DNA from: Geobacter sp.
GTDB taxonomy: Bacteria; Desulfobacterota; Desulfuromonadia; Geobacterales; Geobacteraceae
NCBI GenBank assembly: GCA_016177775.1
Contig: JACOUQ010000003.1
Coordinates: 62,001 to 126,000 of the forward strand
Direction of reading: 5' to 3'
DNA: 64,000 nt
Shown here: positions 15,804 through 24,004 of the stretch, in pieces
Numbering within the stretch: position 1 is the first letter of the stretch
Layout of the letters: each line of letters begins with the position of its first letter
Program-made: the position numbers and the translations under genes
The notes under the pieces: model-generated
Seen by the model: the letters and a program-made list of their open reading frames with translations, nothing else
Database searches by the model: none
What the model was told of the DNA's origin: nothing

Positions 15804-16478
15804 TCAGGAAATAACAAACATCACCCTATCGGCCCAGAGAGCGATCCTTTCGCCCTCTCTGTGCCCTTCCAGGAAATCGGTTATCGCCTCCAGGTACTCG
15901 GGTGGTTTCGTGCCATGACCGGGAAGAAGACTGGACATGAAATCATCCCTGTCGGCAAAATGAAAGAGCGTACGGAAACGAATCGGCGCAGAGGAGTTCA
16001 ATTCCGCCATCGAGACCACTGCCTTGCGAGCCGCCGACTTGGCGGCCCGCTCGTTGCCGCAGCCTACGCCGAACCGTTCCTCGGCCTCGATGAGCGTCCC
16101 CTCCCCACCCGGTTCGATGACAATGATCTTCCCTCCATCCCGAAGAAGCCGTGCGGCCTGTTCAAGACTCTTCTGCATCCAATCGACAGGGAGATGGTGC
16201 AGGGAAAGGGAATATATAACCAGGTCAAAAGAGCTTTCAGGGAACAACATTGCCTCTCCACCGCAGCGGACAAACTCCACATTGTCGGCCGCAACCTGCG
16301 ACCGCGCAGCCTGCAACGCCCCCTCATCAGGATCGATTGCCACGACCTTCCAAGCAAGACGGGCAAGGTCGCAGGTGATCCTCCCCCGTCCGCATCCCAC
16401 TTCAAGAATCGTCTTGCCGTCGACGTAGCAATGTGCGGTGATGTGCCTGATGAACTGGTCCGTCGGGTCAAGGATCAT
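15804..16478 (-). CDS. SAM-dependent methyltransferase
   Basis: The 224-residue protein has motif I ILEVGCGRGRITCDLA, acidic loop VVAIDPDEGALQAA, motif IV FDLVIYSLSLHHLP and a GGKIIVIEPGGEG strand, a textbook class I (methyltransferase 11/25) order. I chose the ATG at 16478, with AAGGA nine bases upstream, over a TTG two codons earlier. The stop is 7 bases before the beta-lactamase start, so they are probably co-transcribed. The substrate is unknown. Confidence 0.82.
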   Translation of the reverse strand: MILDPTDQFIRHITAHCYVDGKTILEVGCGRGRITCDLARLAWKVVAIDPDEGALQAARSQVAADNVEFVRCGGEAMLFPESSFDLVIYSLSLHHLPVDWMQKSLEQAARLLRDGGKIIVIEPGGEGTLIEAEERFGVGCGNERAAKSAARKAVVSMAELNSSAPIRFRTLFHFADRDDFMSSLLPGHGTKPPEYLEAITDFLEGHREGERIALWADRVMFVIS

Positions 16479-16504
16479 TCTCAAGATTCCTTCTCTTCAT
16501 CAAT

Positions 16505-17044
16505 TCATGGCTGGACGGAGTCGCGCGAGAAGCCGCCTACCCGTCCGCCTGCAAGACTCACGAGATCGGCAGGCGCCATCTCCAGTGTCCGGTCGGGACG
16601 GCCGATGCCGCAGTAAATGGTCGGCAGAATCGTCAGCACGTCGTCATCGATGAGAATGGTGGTGTCCTCTCGGAGTGGCAACGGCGAGACGCTTCCAGGC
16701 TCTATCCGCAGTTGCTCCCGCACCTCCTCCGGCGAGAGGGACGCAAGATCGCGGCGGTTAACGCCGACGAGGGCCGCCAGGCGGGGATAATCAACTCTCC
16801 TGGTTCCCCGCAATGCCGCCAGGACAAGCCCGTCGTATCGAGTACGGAAGGCCACGGTCTTGACGATCCGCGCCACGTCAAACGACAGGTTTTGCGCCGC
16901 ATCCTCCATTGTCCGCGTCGCCGCATGCGCATGGATTACGAACGGGAGACCGCTCCGCTCGACGATCTCCGCCAGGGTGCGGAAGGCCGTCATATCATTG
17001 CCTGAATCAAGAGTGTAAGTTTCCATCAGTCCGTCTGAGGTCAC
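16505..17044 (-). CDS. YbaK/EbsC-type aminoacyl-tRNA deacylase
   Basis: A 179-residue protein of the YbaK/ProX editing family, which removes wrong amino acids from tRNA. VARIVKTVAFRTRYDGLVLAALRG carries the conserved lysine region, RRVDYPRLAALVG the following helix, and PGSVSPLP and ILIDDDVL the closing loop and strand. The likely start is a GTG at 17044 that overlaps the TGA of the small lipoprotein gene, with GAGGGGAA upstream; an ATG at residue 7 is the alternative. Its position between a lipoprotein and a methyltransferase gives no pathway clue. Confidence 0.82.
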   Translation of the reverse strand: MTSDGLMETYTLDSGNDMTAFRTLAEIVERSGLPFVIHAHAATRTMEDAAQNLSFDVARIVKTVAFRTRYDGLVLAALRGTRRVDYPRLAALVGVNRRDLASLSPEEVREQLRIEPGSVSPLPLREDTTILIDDDVLTILPTIYCGIGRPDRTLEMAPADLVSLAGGRVGGFSRDSVQP

Positions 17045-17229
17045 GGCCGCTTCCCCTCATCTCCGCCAGAGATCCTGCTCAGTTCCTGCTGGTATTCCGC
17101 ATGGTTCAGCGGCGCCCCCTGGTTCAGGTGGTTGTAAGTCGCTTCGGTAAATCCCTTCGTTACGCTGCATCCCGAGCAGATCAGCAGCAGAGCTACCGCC
17201 GCCGATTTCCCGAGCCACTGTATTCTCAT
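17041..17229 (-). CDS. Small putative lipoprotein
   Basis: A product of about 62 residues beginning MRIQWLGKSAAVALLLICSG. It has a basic start, a hydrophobic core and a lipobox-like CSGC, so the mature protein would start at Cys. The ATG at 17229 has GGAGAAAGAAC in front. The mature part is short and hydrophilic (NHLNQGAPLNHAEYQQELSR). The lipobox carries an unusual Cys at -3. The function is unknown. Confidence 0.6.
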   Translation of the reverse strand: MRIQWLGKSAAVALLLICSGCSVTKGFTEATYNHLNQGAPLNHAEYQQELSRISGGDEGKRP

Positions 17230-17272
17230 GTTCTTTCTCCGCAACTTCATCGAACAAGTTCCTGACGATTTA

Positions 17273-17689
17273 TCAATAAGACCTGAGCGCTATGGCCCAA
17301 CGTCCGTCTACCCGGGTAACGATCCACACGTTGTCATGGGTGGAAACGACCGATCCATCCCCGCGGCGGCGCGTATATATGACCCGGAAGTGGACCTTAT
17401 CCGAACTGACAAGAATCGGCGTTTTGGATTCGTATACTGTACGTTCCCACCCCTTGGCTATCAGCTTTGCGAAGAAATCAGGGGGGAGTTGCCCGGGGGC
17501 TTCCCAGACAATAAGCTCCCCACCTAAATACATCACATGCGGGAAATGCAGAAGTGAGTCCATGCCGATGGTATCCCGGGCATTGAAGCTCTCTGTAAAA
17601 GCTTCGAGCACCGCATCTGCAGCAGTTACGGACTGCTCATCGTTTTGTACCGATTTTGCAGGTATGAAGAACTTGTTGTAATCGCTCAC
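17273..17689 (-). CDS. NTF2-like (SnoaL/DUF4440-type) protein
   Basis: A 138-residue single-domain protein: AVLEAFTESFNARDTIGMDS is the first NTF2 helix, followed by the strands VHFRVIYTRRRGDG and HDNVWIVTRVDGRWAIALRS that end the cone-shaped fold. Such proteins bind small ligands or act as isomerases; nothing more specific can be said. It starts with GTG behind GGAGCGAGGCAT. It is separated from the small lipoprotein gene by 43 bases. Confidence 0.75.
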   Translation of the reverse strand: MSDYNKFFIPAKSVQNDEQSVTAADAVLEAFTESFNARDTIGMDSLLHFPHVMYLGGELIVWEAPGQLPPDFFAKLIAKGWERTVYESKTPILVSSDKVHFRVIYTRRRGDGSVVSTHDNVWIVTRVDGRWAIALRSY

Positions 17690-17718
17690 ATGCCTCGCTC
17701 CTTTGAGATCGGAAAAAA

Positions 17719-18324
17719 CTACAGTAGTATCTCCTCGACGCTCCGCCTCTTCCGCGGCGGCGGCGTCTCGGCCGGGTAGCCGAGCGGCAGGAGCGCCACC
17801 ACGTATAGGTTGTCGTCCCAGCCGAAGATACCTTTCACCATCTGCTCGTTGATCAGCCTGATCCAGCAGCTTCCGAGCCCGAAGTCGAGGGCCCGCAACG
17901 CAATGTGCTCCACCGAGATCGCCACGTTCAGCGCGATGCGGGGGCCGATATCCGCGATGGGCATGGCTTTCATGCCGTCCGCCGCGCGATGGATGATCTT
18001 AACGACCCGTTCTTCCACCGCCCCTATCTTCCCCAGGTCCTCGGTGCCGGAAACCATCCCTTCAAGGTATGCGCCGACATCCGCGCAGCAGACCAGCACC
18101 ACCGGCGCCTCGGCGATGAACGGCTGGTCGTAGGCCGCTTCCGCAAGCTTCCGCTTCGTCTCTTCGTCCCGCACGATCTTGAACCGCCACGGCTGGGCGT
18201 TGCACCCGGACGGCGCCAGCCTGGCGGCGTCCAGAAGCGCGTCCATCACATCAACCGGGATGGGGTCCAGTTTGAACTTCCGGATGCTGCGCCTTGTTTC
18301 TATCGCTTCCCTAGTCCTCAGCAT
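17719..18324 (-). CDS. Nitroreductase family protein
   Basis: A 201-residue flavin-dependent oxidoreductase. The N-terminal REAIETRRSIRKFK holds the FMN phosphate contacts, LLDAARLAPSGCNAQPW the second flavin loop, and VALLPLGYPAETPPPRKRR the C-terminal FMN motif. The start at 18324 follows GGAGGAGAAGCA; the longer open frame to 18465 has no signal. Likely substrates are nitro compounds or quinones. It is read from the same strand as the DUF2087 gene upstream. Confidence 0.85.
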   Translation of the reverse strand: MLRTREAIETRRSIRKFKLDPIPVDVMDALLDAARLAPSGCNAQPWRFKIVRDEETKRKLAEAAYDQPFIAEAPVVLVCCADVGAYLEGMVSGTEDLGKIGAVEERVVKIIHRAADGMKAMPIADIGPRIALNVAISVEHIALRALDFGLGSCWIRLINEQMVKGIFGWDDNLYVVALLPLGYPAETPPPRKRRSVEEILL

Positions 18325-18412
18325 TGCTTCTCCTCCTGCACGCCATGCGTCTCTCCCGGCGCAAAGCAGACCGTTTCTCTCCATGGCAACTCCTTCACAT
18401 CTTGTTATTGTT

Positions 18413-18709
18413 TCAACTCTTGACCCAGTAGTGACTGCCGTCAGGATACCGGTCAAGGAACCCATACTCTATCAGATTCCTCCTCATGGCCACATAATCG
18501 TGAAAGGCATTACCGAGAATCCCGTTCACTTCTTTTTCAGTGTAGTTTCGCTGCGGGTCGAACCTACCGACCAACTGCCGCAGGATCGCAATCTTCCTCT
18601 TTTCCTTGGTGGGGAAGCTGCTGAGGGGGCCGTCCTCCCCTTCTCTGAAGTAGGCCTTTATGAACTTTACGCTCTCTTCCTCGGTAATGGCGAATTTTTC
18701 AGCGACCAT
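18413..18709 (-). CDS. DUF2087 domain protein
   Basis: A 98-residue protein whose C-terminal part (RKIAILRQLVGRFDPQRNY, TEKEVNGILGNAFHDYV, LIEYGFLDRYPDGSHYW) is the complete DUF2087 winged-helix-like domain. In other bacteria this domain is joined to regulators or found alone; its role is unknown. I take the ATG at 18709 because of the GAGGAGGAAAAAGTT before it. The frame remains open to 18766, overlapping the esterase gene. Confidence 0.8.
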   Translation of the reverse strand: MVAEKFAITEEESVKFIKAYFREGEDGPLSSFPTKEKRKIAILRQLVGRFDPQRNYTEKEVNGILGNAFHDYVAMRRNLIEYGFLDRYPDGSHYWVKS

Positions 18710-18746
18710 AACTTTTTCCTCCTCTATTTCTCTCGTCATCCTTCCG

Positions 18747-19679
18747 TTATTCTTGCTTACCGACATGCGCCCGTATGAAGGTGCAGATTTCCTCCATAGC
18801 CTGCGTAGCCTCCGGAAAGAGGGGAGCGCATGCCGGATAACAATGACACATCCCCTCCCCGACCTTCAGCGAAACGGCCACGCCCGCATCCTTCGCCTTC
18901 CGTGCAAAACGCGTCGAATCGTCGCGCATGGTCTCGTCTCCGCCGACATGGATGAGGAGCGGTGGCAGCCCGCGCAGATCCCCATACAGGGGGGAAGCGT
19001 ACGGCTGGCCGGGGTCCTGGTCTCCCAGGTAATGGTTGGCGCAGGCGATCCAGGAGTTCGTCGGTGCCATGCACTTCGCGGCGTTGGTCCGGAGAGACTC
19101 CCCCGTGTTCTTCAGGTCGGTCCAGGGAGAGAGCGCCACCGCCGCCGCCGGGAGGGGAATCTCCCGGTCGCGAAGAGCGAGGAGTGTCGCCAGGCAGAGC
19201 CCTCCGCCGGCGGAATCTCCGGCAAATACAATCTTGGACGCAGAAATCCCTTCTGAAAGGAGCCAGCCGTATGCGGCAACCGCATCGTCGAGCGCAGCAG
19301 GGAATCGATGCTCCGGGGCCAGACGGTAGCCGAACAACAGTGCGCGTACGCCGCTCCCTCTTACGAACTTGGCAACAATTCCGCGGTGGGCCTCAATGCT
19401 GCCGAGGATATACCCGCCACCGTGGAAGTAAAGGATAACCTCATCTGTGGCGGTCTGAGCAGAATACACCCATTCCACCGGCATCTCCCCTATGGCAAAG
19501 GGGGCGGACTCGATTCCCTTCGGCAGCCTCCCGAGCATCTTCGTCGTCTTGGCGGCCGACGCGCGGACTTCCGGCAACGAGGTCTCCCAGTCGAGGGCGG
19601 TCTCCTTTTTCAGCTTGAACTTCAGCAGATGACGGTTCCTGAGTAAGAAAAGAAAAAAACGGCTTCGAAGGCTCTGCAT
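18747..19679 (-). CDS. Alpha/beta hydrolase, HSL-type esterase
   Basis: A 310-residue carboxylesterase of the hormone-sensitive lipase family. HGGG at residues 86-89 forms the oxyanion hole and GDSAGG at 154-159 holds the nucleophile Ser156. Later Asp and His (PLLIHVGGDETMRDDS and GMCHCYPAC) complete the triad. There is no signal peptide. The ATG follows AGAAGGAGGAGTGAAAA. It stands between an AraC regulator and the DUF2087 gene; the regulator may control it. Confidence 0.88.
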   Translation of the reverse strand: MQSLRSRFFLFLLRNRHLLKFKLKKETALDWETSLPEVRASAAKTTKMLGRLPKGIESAPFAIGEMPVEWVYSAQTATDEVILYFHGGGYILGSIEAHRGIVAKFVRGSGVRALLFGYRLAPEHRFPAALDDAVAAYGWLLSEGISASKIVFAGDSAGGGLCLATLLALRDREIPLPAAAVALSPWTDLKNTGESLRTNAAKCMAPTNSWIACANHYLGDQDPGQPYASPLYGDLRGLPPLLIHVGGDETMRDDSTRFARKAKDAGVAVSLKVGEGMCHCYPACAPLFPEATQAMEEICTFIRAHVGKQE

Positions 19680-19771
19680 TTTTCACTCCTCCTTCTGAAT
19701 AGATGCAGTTATCATCATAACGGAGCTCGCCAGCCGCTGTATTGTAAAAAACCGACAATTTCGCAGGCTGT

Positions 19772-20566
19772 CTAAGGCCGATACCTGTGCACGATTCGTG
19801 TCCGCGGCGGTCCAGCCACCCACCGCATGTCCCCCGCACCCTTTTCACCGGGAAGGCGCCCGGTCAGTTCCTTGAAGTCCCTGATCATGTGGGATTGGTC
19901 AGTATAGCCGAAGGAGTGAGCGAGGTCGGCAAGGCTTGTGTAACCGCCGCTACGCAAGGCAGCGGACAGGGCGCCGAGACGAACGAGACGGGCTTGCTGC
20001 TTCGGCGTCATCCCCAGGTGGTCGAGGAACAGCCGCTCCAGGCTCCGCACGTGGAGACCGACTTCAGCGGCGAGGTCTTTCACCTTGAGCCCACCCCGAT
20101 GGAAGGCGAGGAGGGATGCAGCCTCCCGGCATCGCTCGTCGCGCACAAGTGGCGCAGCCCCACGCACCAATCCCTCCATGACGGCTTGGCGTGATGCCGG
20201 ACTCAGGGAATGGAGACGGTCGGCAAGGGAGTCGACCCGTTCTCCGCAGAGTTTGGGAATCTCTACGAAGGTGTCGATCAATTCCGCCGGATGGGCGTCC
20301 ACAATCCGCATTGCCTGACCGGGACGGAAGCTGATGCAGAAGTAGTCCGCCTCCTCGTCTATTTCGACAGAGGCCGTCTCTGTACGCGGTCCGAGGAGGG
20401 TCATGCGGCAACGGGAAGGGGAGAACCGGAAAATCAGGTTCGAGTTTCCGGCGGGAGGGATCTCGTAGAACGCTCTGCCGCTCCCCCCTGTGCTGGTCGC
20501 ACACCAGCACAGGTCGATCTGTCGGGCCAGATCAGGTGCAGGTTTTCCAAAAAACACACTCTCCAT
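19772..20566 (-). CDS. AraC family regulator with DUF6597-type sensor domain
   Basis: The N-terminal half (YEIPPAGNSNLIFRFSPSR and DYFCISFRPGQAMRI) is the short cupin-like domain found before AraC DNA-binding domains and often called DUF6597. The C-terminal half has both helix-turn-helix motifs: KVKDLAAEVGLHVRSLERLF and SLADLAHSFGYTDQSHMIRDF. Its central part is homologous to a broken fragment at 39362-39478. The ATG follows CAGGAGATGGTTGG. It is the likely regulator of the esterase gene. Confidence 0.85.
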   Translation of the reverse strand: MESVFFGKPAPDLARQIDLCWCATSTGGSGRAFYEIPPAGNSNLIFRFSPSRCRMTLLGPRTETASVEIDEEADYFCISFRPGQAMRIVDAHPAELIDTFVEIPKLCGERVDSLADRLHSLSPASRQAVMEGLVRGAAPLVRDERCREAASLLAFHRGGLKVKDLAAEVGLHVRSLERLFLDHLGMTPKQQARLVRLGALSAALRSGGYTSLADLAHSFGYTDQSHMIRDFKELTGRLPGEKGAGDMRWVAGPPRTRIVHRYRP

Positions 20567-20707
20567 CCAACCATCTCCTGTCGCTCAAAGGTTCGCCAAC
20601 TGCCACAGCCTACTTTCACCTCAGCCTGACTCGAAGCCAGAGGGTATATGAGATGGTATAAGAATATTCTTTGCCTCCCTAGGGTTGCCCCGTGGCTCCA
20701 TGCCCCT

Positions 20708-20998
20708 TTATGATTCGATCAGGCAGGATAATTCGGGCAAAGACATGCTGGGGGTGAATTCCAGAACCTCGTAATCTGCCATGCCATGCTGATAAAAAGG
20801 GTCCTGCCGCAATATTTCCATCAGCATCTCACGGTTTGCAGCTCGTGCGAAAATGATCCCGCCGGTTCTCGGGACGCGCCGTCCGGAGGCGATGAACACC
20901 TCTTTCTCATATTGCTTCTTCAGATATTCCACATGGGCAGGGAGATGGGCATCGATAACATCGAGTGACTTGGTGTATGTCAACACAACAATGAACAT
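20708..20998 (-). CDS. YciI-like protein
   Basis: A 96-residue protein of the YCII family, whose members bind small ligands or act as dehydratase- or chlorinase-like enzymes. HLPAHVEYLKKQYEKEVF, ASGRRVPRTGGIIFARA, QDPFYQHGMADYEV and the end LEFTP fit the fold and include the conserved His and Asp. The ATG has GCGGAGGAAAT in front. The OsmC gene lies 15 bases upstream on the same strand, so they form a pair. Confidence 0.83.
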   Translation of the reverse strand: MFIVVLTYTKSLDVIDAHLPAHVEYLKKQYEKEVFIASGRRVPRTGGIIFARAANREMLMEILRQDPFYQHGMADYEVLEFTPSMSLPELSCLIES

Positions 20999-21012
20999 AT
21001 TTCCTCCGCGTA

Positions 21013-21438
21013 TCAGCCAATCAAGTAATTCCAGGACACGGCAACATTATTCTTCAACATCGCCCAAACGGGACAGTAGGTTTCTTCCGACAACCTGATC
21101 GCCCTCTCGACGGAAGGTGTATCAAGCCCATTCCCTTTCAGCTCGAACTGCAATTCGATAGCGGTGATTACGGTGGGATGCGCGTCCATTTGGCGATCCC
21201 CGACCGCGTTCACCGTTACATCCTCCACAGTCTTTCCCATCTTCCTCAAGATGGAAAGGACGGTGTGAGCACTACAGCTGGCCAGGCTGATCATAAGCAG
21301 CTCCAGGGACATCAAGCCCTTATCTTCGCCCAGAGGTGGTATGTAGTCGATTTGAACCTCATGGCCGGTATGCCCCTTTCCCGTCAACTGCATCTTGCCC
21401 CAAAGCCCGCCCACAGTTACCTTCATCTCTGTTCCCAT
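21013..21438 (-). CDS. OsmC family protein
   Basis: A 141-residue OsmC/Ohr-type protein. SLELLMISLASCSAHTVLSI holds the first peroxidatic cysteine and EETYCPVWAMLK the second, the two residues that detoxify organic hydroperoxides. I start it at the ATG at 21438, with AGAGGAGATAT before it, although the frame is open to 21537. It lies in a run with DUF3795 (upstream) and YciI (downstream), all possibly controlled by the ECF-type promoter at 21938-21966. Confidence 0.85.
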   Translation of the reverse strand: MGTEMKVTVGGLWGKMQLTGKGHTGHEVQIDYIPPLGEDKGLMSLELLMISLASCSAHTVLSILRKMGKTVEDVTVNAVGDRQMDAHPTVITAIELQFELKGNGLDTPSVERAIRLSEETYCPVWAMLKNNVAVSWNYLIG

Positions 21439-21448
21439 GATATCTCCT

Positions 21449-21880
21449 CTAATCTGCCTGACCTTTTCCCATAGCGAATTTGCATCCAAAGTATTTCTTC
21501 CGCATTTGTCCGGCTTCTTCCTCGATCCAGCGATCAAGCCCGACTTTCTTGATGCGGCAGAGATTGTATGATTTTATGTTGTGTGGGTAATGATCAGCCA
21601 TATCAGCTATTGGAGCCAGGTAAGCACACGGGAACTCATTACAATCAGAGCACAATTGCACGCCTTTGGCCTTGGCACAATCCAGCGTTGCACACCCCTG
21701 CGGCAGATGATAATGCTTTCCGTCCTGTTGGCGACACCCCTTGCACGCTATCTCTTCCTTCGGCACCCCCCTCTGGGTATGAATCAGTTCGGCAAGCCCG
21801 TCCGTCAGATTGCTTTCGTGAATGTCGCAGTTGAAGCAATCCAGGCCGCATGGCGCCGTCAGAGCCTTTTTGTCTTTCAT
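21449..21880 (-). CDS. DUF3795 cysteine-rich protein (module 1)
   Basis: A 143-residue protein rich in cysteine: CGLDCFNCDIH, ACKGCRQQDG, GCATLDCAKAKGVQLCSDC and EFPCAYLAP. This CxLxCxxC / CxGC / C-C layout identifies DUF3795, which probably binds metal; its function is not known. The ATG lies about 60 bases behind the predicted ECF promoter and directly downstream of a sigma gene. The same order recurs at 39490-40861. Confidence 0.82.
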   Translation of the reverse strand: MKDKKALTAPCGLDCFNCDIHESNLTDGLAELIHTQRGVPKEEIACKGCRQQDGKHYHLPQGCATLDCAKAKGVQLCSDCNEFPCAYLAPIADMADHYPHNIKSYNLCRIKKVGLDRWIEEEAGQMRKKYFGCKFAMGKGQAD

Positions 21881-21937
21881 ACCTTATTCCTCCCATGACA
21901 GTGTAGTTACGCGGTAAACCCGCTCGTATCTATTCGG

Positions 21938-21966
21938 TTAGACTGTCAAAGGAGCAAAAGGTTACA
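21938..21966 (-). promoter_or_regulatory. Predicted ECF sigma promoter 1
   Basis: On the minus strand TGTAACC, 16 bases, GTCTAA reads as an ECF-type -35 and -10 pair in front of the DUF3795 gene and behind the sigma gene. The same TGTAACCTTTTGC and GTCTAACCGA elements with the same spacing occur at 40045-40073, in the same setting. The likely activator is the adjacent sigma factor. Confidence 0.65.
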
Positions 21967-21973
21967 AAAAAAA

Positions 21974-22780
21974 TCAGGTAAAAGTGGCCCACCTCTTTTT
22001 CTCGAACCCTTCCTTGAGCACTTCCGCCATTTCCTCATCGCTTCGTGCCCCATAGACGTTGTGGTAAATATCGCGCAAGTCCCGCATGTAGATTTTCACC
22101 TTGTCCGGAACCATGATGGTAGCCGTAGGGCTGGTTATGCAATCCTTTGTTATCTTGTTGTGCGACAGGCAGGCCTCGACCCACTGCTCACAGCGGCAGG
22201 GGTTCGATTTTCTTACCAAGGAGCACCTGCTCTCCATGTAGCGGGCCAGGCTCCCCTTGGCCCGGTGGAGCATTGTTTTGAGCGACCCCACAGAACACTC
22301 CAGTATTTCAGCGACGAGTGTATATGGGAGCTCAAATCCCACAACCAGCAGGAAGGCCTTTTTCTGTTTGAGCGGCAGGCATTCCGTAAAACCGTACATG
22401 CAGACGCGCATCACTTCGTTGGAGAGCAATCTCGTTTCAGGGTCATTGGCTGGGTTCGGGTCCATCAGTTCCTCTTCGGAACAGCCCAGCTCTTCGAGAG
22501 TTTCATAAATGCGCAGTTTGCTCCGCTGCCTCATGTAATCATTGGCGACGTTCATGGTGATCCGGCATATCCAGGTAAAGAAAGAGCTCTCCTTCCTGAA
22601 TGTGCGAAAGGAACGATAAGCCCTCAAAAAAGCTTCCTGAGTTATATCCTCGGCGTCATTATCGCGCTCGGCGACCGAAGAATTCCTGTTGGCGAGCCCG
22701 TAGGCGAGCCTGTATACCTTGACATAGTTGTCGCGGTAATATCGGTCAAAACTTTCTGTAAAATTGGCAGCCTCTGGCAA
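21974..22780 (-). CDS. ECF RNA polymerase sigma factor (module 1)
   Basis: A 268-residue sigma-70 family factor with region 2 (DAEDITQEAFLRAYRSF, then FFTWICRITMNVANDYMR) and region 4 (LPLKQKKAFLLVVGFELPY, VAEILECSVGSLKTMLHRAK). After region 4 comes a C-terminal extension of about 90 residues with SNPCRCEQW and a helical tail (KIYMRDLRDIYHNVYG). The start is TTG behind GGAGGGGAATACGA. The second sigma factor at 40079 is a clear paralogue, including the extension, which may sense a signal in place of an anti-sigma factor. Confidence 0.87.
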   Translation of the reverse strand: MPEAANFTESFDRYYRDNYVKVYRLAYGLANRNSSVAERDNDAEDITQEAFLRAYRSFRTFRKESSFFTWICRITMNVANDYMRQRSKLRIYETLEELGCSEEELMDPNPANDPETRLLSNEVMRVCMYGFTECLPLKQKKAFLLVVGFELPYTLVAEILECSVGSLKTMLHRAKGSLARYMESRCSLVRKSNPCRCEQWVEACLSHNKITKDCITSPTATIMVPDKVKIYMRDLRDIYHNVYGARSDEEMAEVLKEGFEKKRWATFT

Positions 22781-22823
22781 TCGTATTCCCCTCCCATCTA
22801 TCGGACCGGATTATCTCCCCAGC

Positions 22824-23915
22824 TCAGTACCCCCATCGAGCGGGGAAGGCCTCATAAATGCGGATCGGCGAGCGGGTCTCAATGACGCAATGCAGACAGA
22901 AGCCCGCCCTGTCCAAGAGAACGCGGAACTCTTCCTCCGTCCGCTCCCTACCGCCGAGAAGCGACAGCATCAGCAGATCGGCGTGAAAACGGACAAACTC
23001 GTTCTCTTCCCGCCCGATGCCGAATTCTAGGAGAATCAGGCGGCCGTTGGAGGGCATTACGCGCCGGCAGTTGGCAAGGAGCTGAATTGCTTGCTCGTCG
23101 TCCCAGTCGTGGAGGACCCGCTGCATCATATAGGCGTCACCACCGGCCGGCACTTCCTCGAACATGTCCCCCGCCACCAGGCGGCAACGGGATAGAAGTC
23201 CGGCGTCCGGCTTTCCACGTTCGATGACCGACGGCTGGTCGAACAAAGTCCCCTCCAGCCGCGGATAGCGTGCGAGAATCCCCTTGAGAAGCGTTCCTGT
23301 CCCTCCCCCCACGTCGATCAGGTGCCCGATGGAAGAAAAATCGTACTCCGCCAGGATTGCCGGCAGGCAGGCCCGCGATATCTCAGCCATGCTGTCGGCG
23401 AAGTGAACGCCCGAGTCCTCGTAATGCTCCAGTCGGCTGAAAAAATCGGTGCCGTAGAGGGAGGGAAAGGTTGCCTTTCCGTGCCGTACGCTCTCGGTGA
23501 GGCCGGCCATGCCGCCGTATTGCTCACGGCCTGTGGCGATGACGGTCGCCCGAAGGGAATCGGGGCGGTCGCTCCGGAGATATTCGCCGAGGGCTCCAAG
23601 GACGAAGGTTTCGCGACGCTCACCCTTCCGGCAAAGATCCAGGCTACAGAGGGCGCGCATAAGGCGCGACAGGGCCTCTTCATCGGCGCCGCAAACCACT
23701 GCCAGCTCCGGCACGCTTTTCGGCCCGGCGACCAGGTGGTCGGCGATCCCCAACTCCGCCGCTGCACGGACGATCTGGGTCGGCGCATACCCGCCGATCA
23801 TCTCCAGCAGCCGCAGGGGAGGCGGGGTGAGCTTGCCGCGCAACCGGTCGAGACCTCTCATGAAGGCGAAAAGGGACTTGAAGGCAAACCAGGGGGGGAG
23901 GAAGGTGTTATTCAC
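22824..23915 (-). CDS. O-methyltransferase (hydroxyneurosporene/acetylserotonin type)
   Basis: A 363-residue plant-type O-methyltransferase. The N-terminal helical dimerisation domain has MIGGYAPTQIVRAAAELGIA and GADEEALSRLMRALCS. The catalytic domain has DVGGGTGTLLKGILARYP, YMMQRVLHDWDDEQAIQLL (His and Asp of the active site) and NGRLILLEFGIG. The start is GTG behind AAAGGAGCCTGCC. It may act on an aromatic or polyketide product, and lies 43 bases upstream of the sigma gene. Confidence 0.85.
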   Translation of the reverse strand: MNNTFLPPWFAFKSLFAFMRGLDRLRGKLTPPPLRLLEMIGGYAPTQIVRAAAELGIADHLVAGPKSVPELAVVCGADEEALSRLMRALCSLDLCRKGERRETFVLGALGEYLRSDRPDSLRATVIATGREQYGGMAGLTESVRHGKATFPSLYGTDFFSRLEHYEDSGVHFADSMAEISRACLPAILAEYDFSSIGHLIDVGGGTGTLLKGILARYPRLEGTLFDQPSVIERGKPDAGLLSRCRLVAGDMFEEVPAGGDAYMMQRVLHDWDDEQAIQLLANCRRVMPSNGRLILLEFGIGREENEFVRFHADLLMLSLLGGRERTEEEFRVLLDRAGFCLHCVIETRSPIRIYEAFPARWGY

Positions 23916-24004
23916 GGCAGGCTCCTTTCAAAGAAATGCAGACAAGCTCTAAGTTGATACTATTTCTACGACGCCTCGCGCCCAGCCTCTATCACCCTCC
24001 GTTC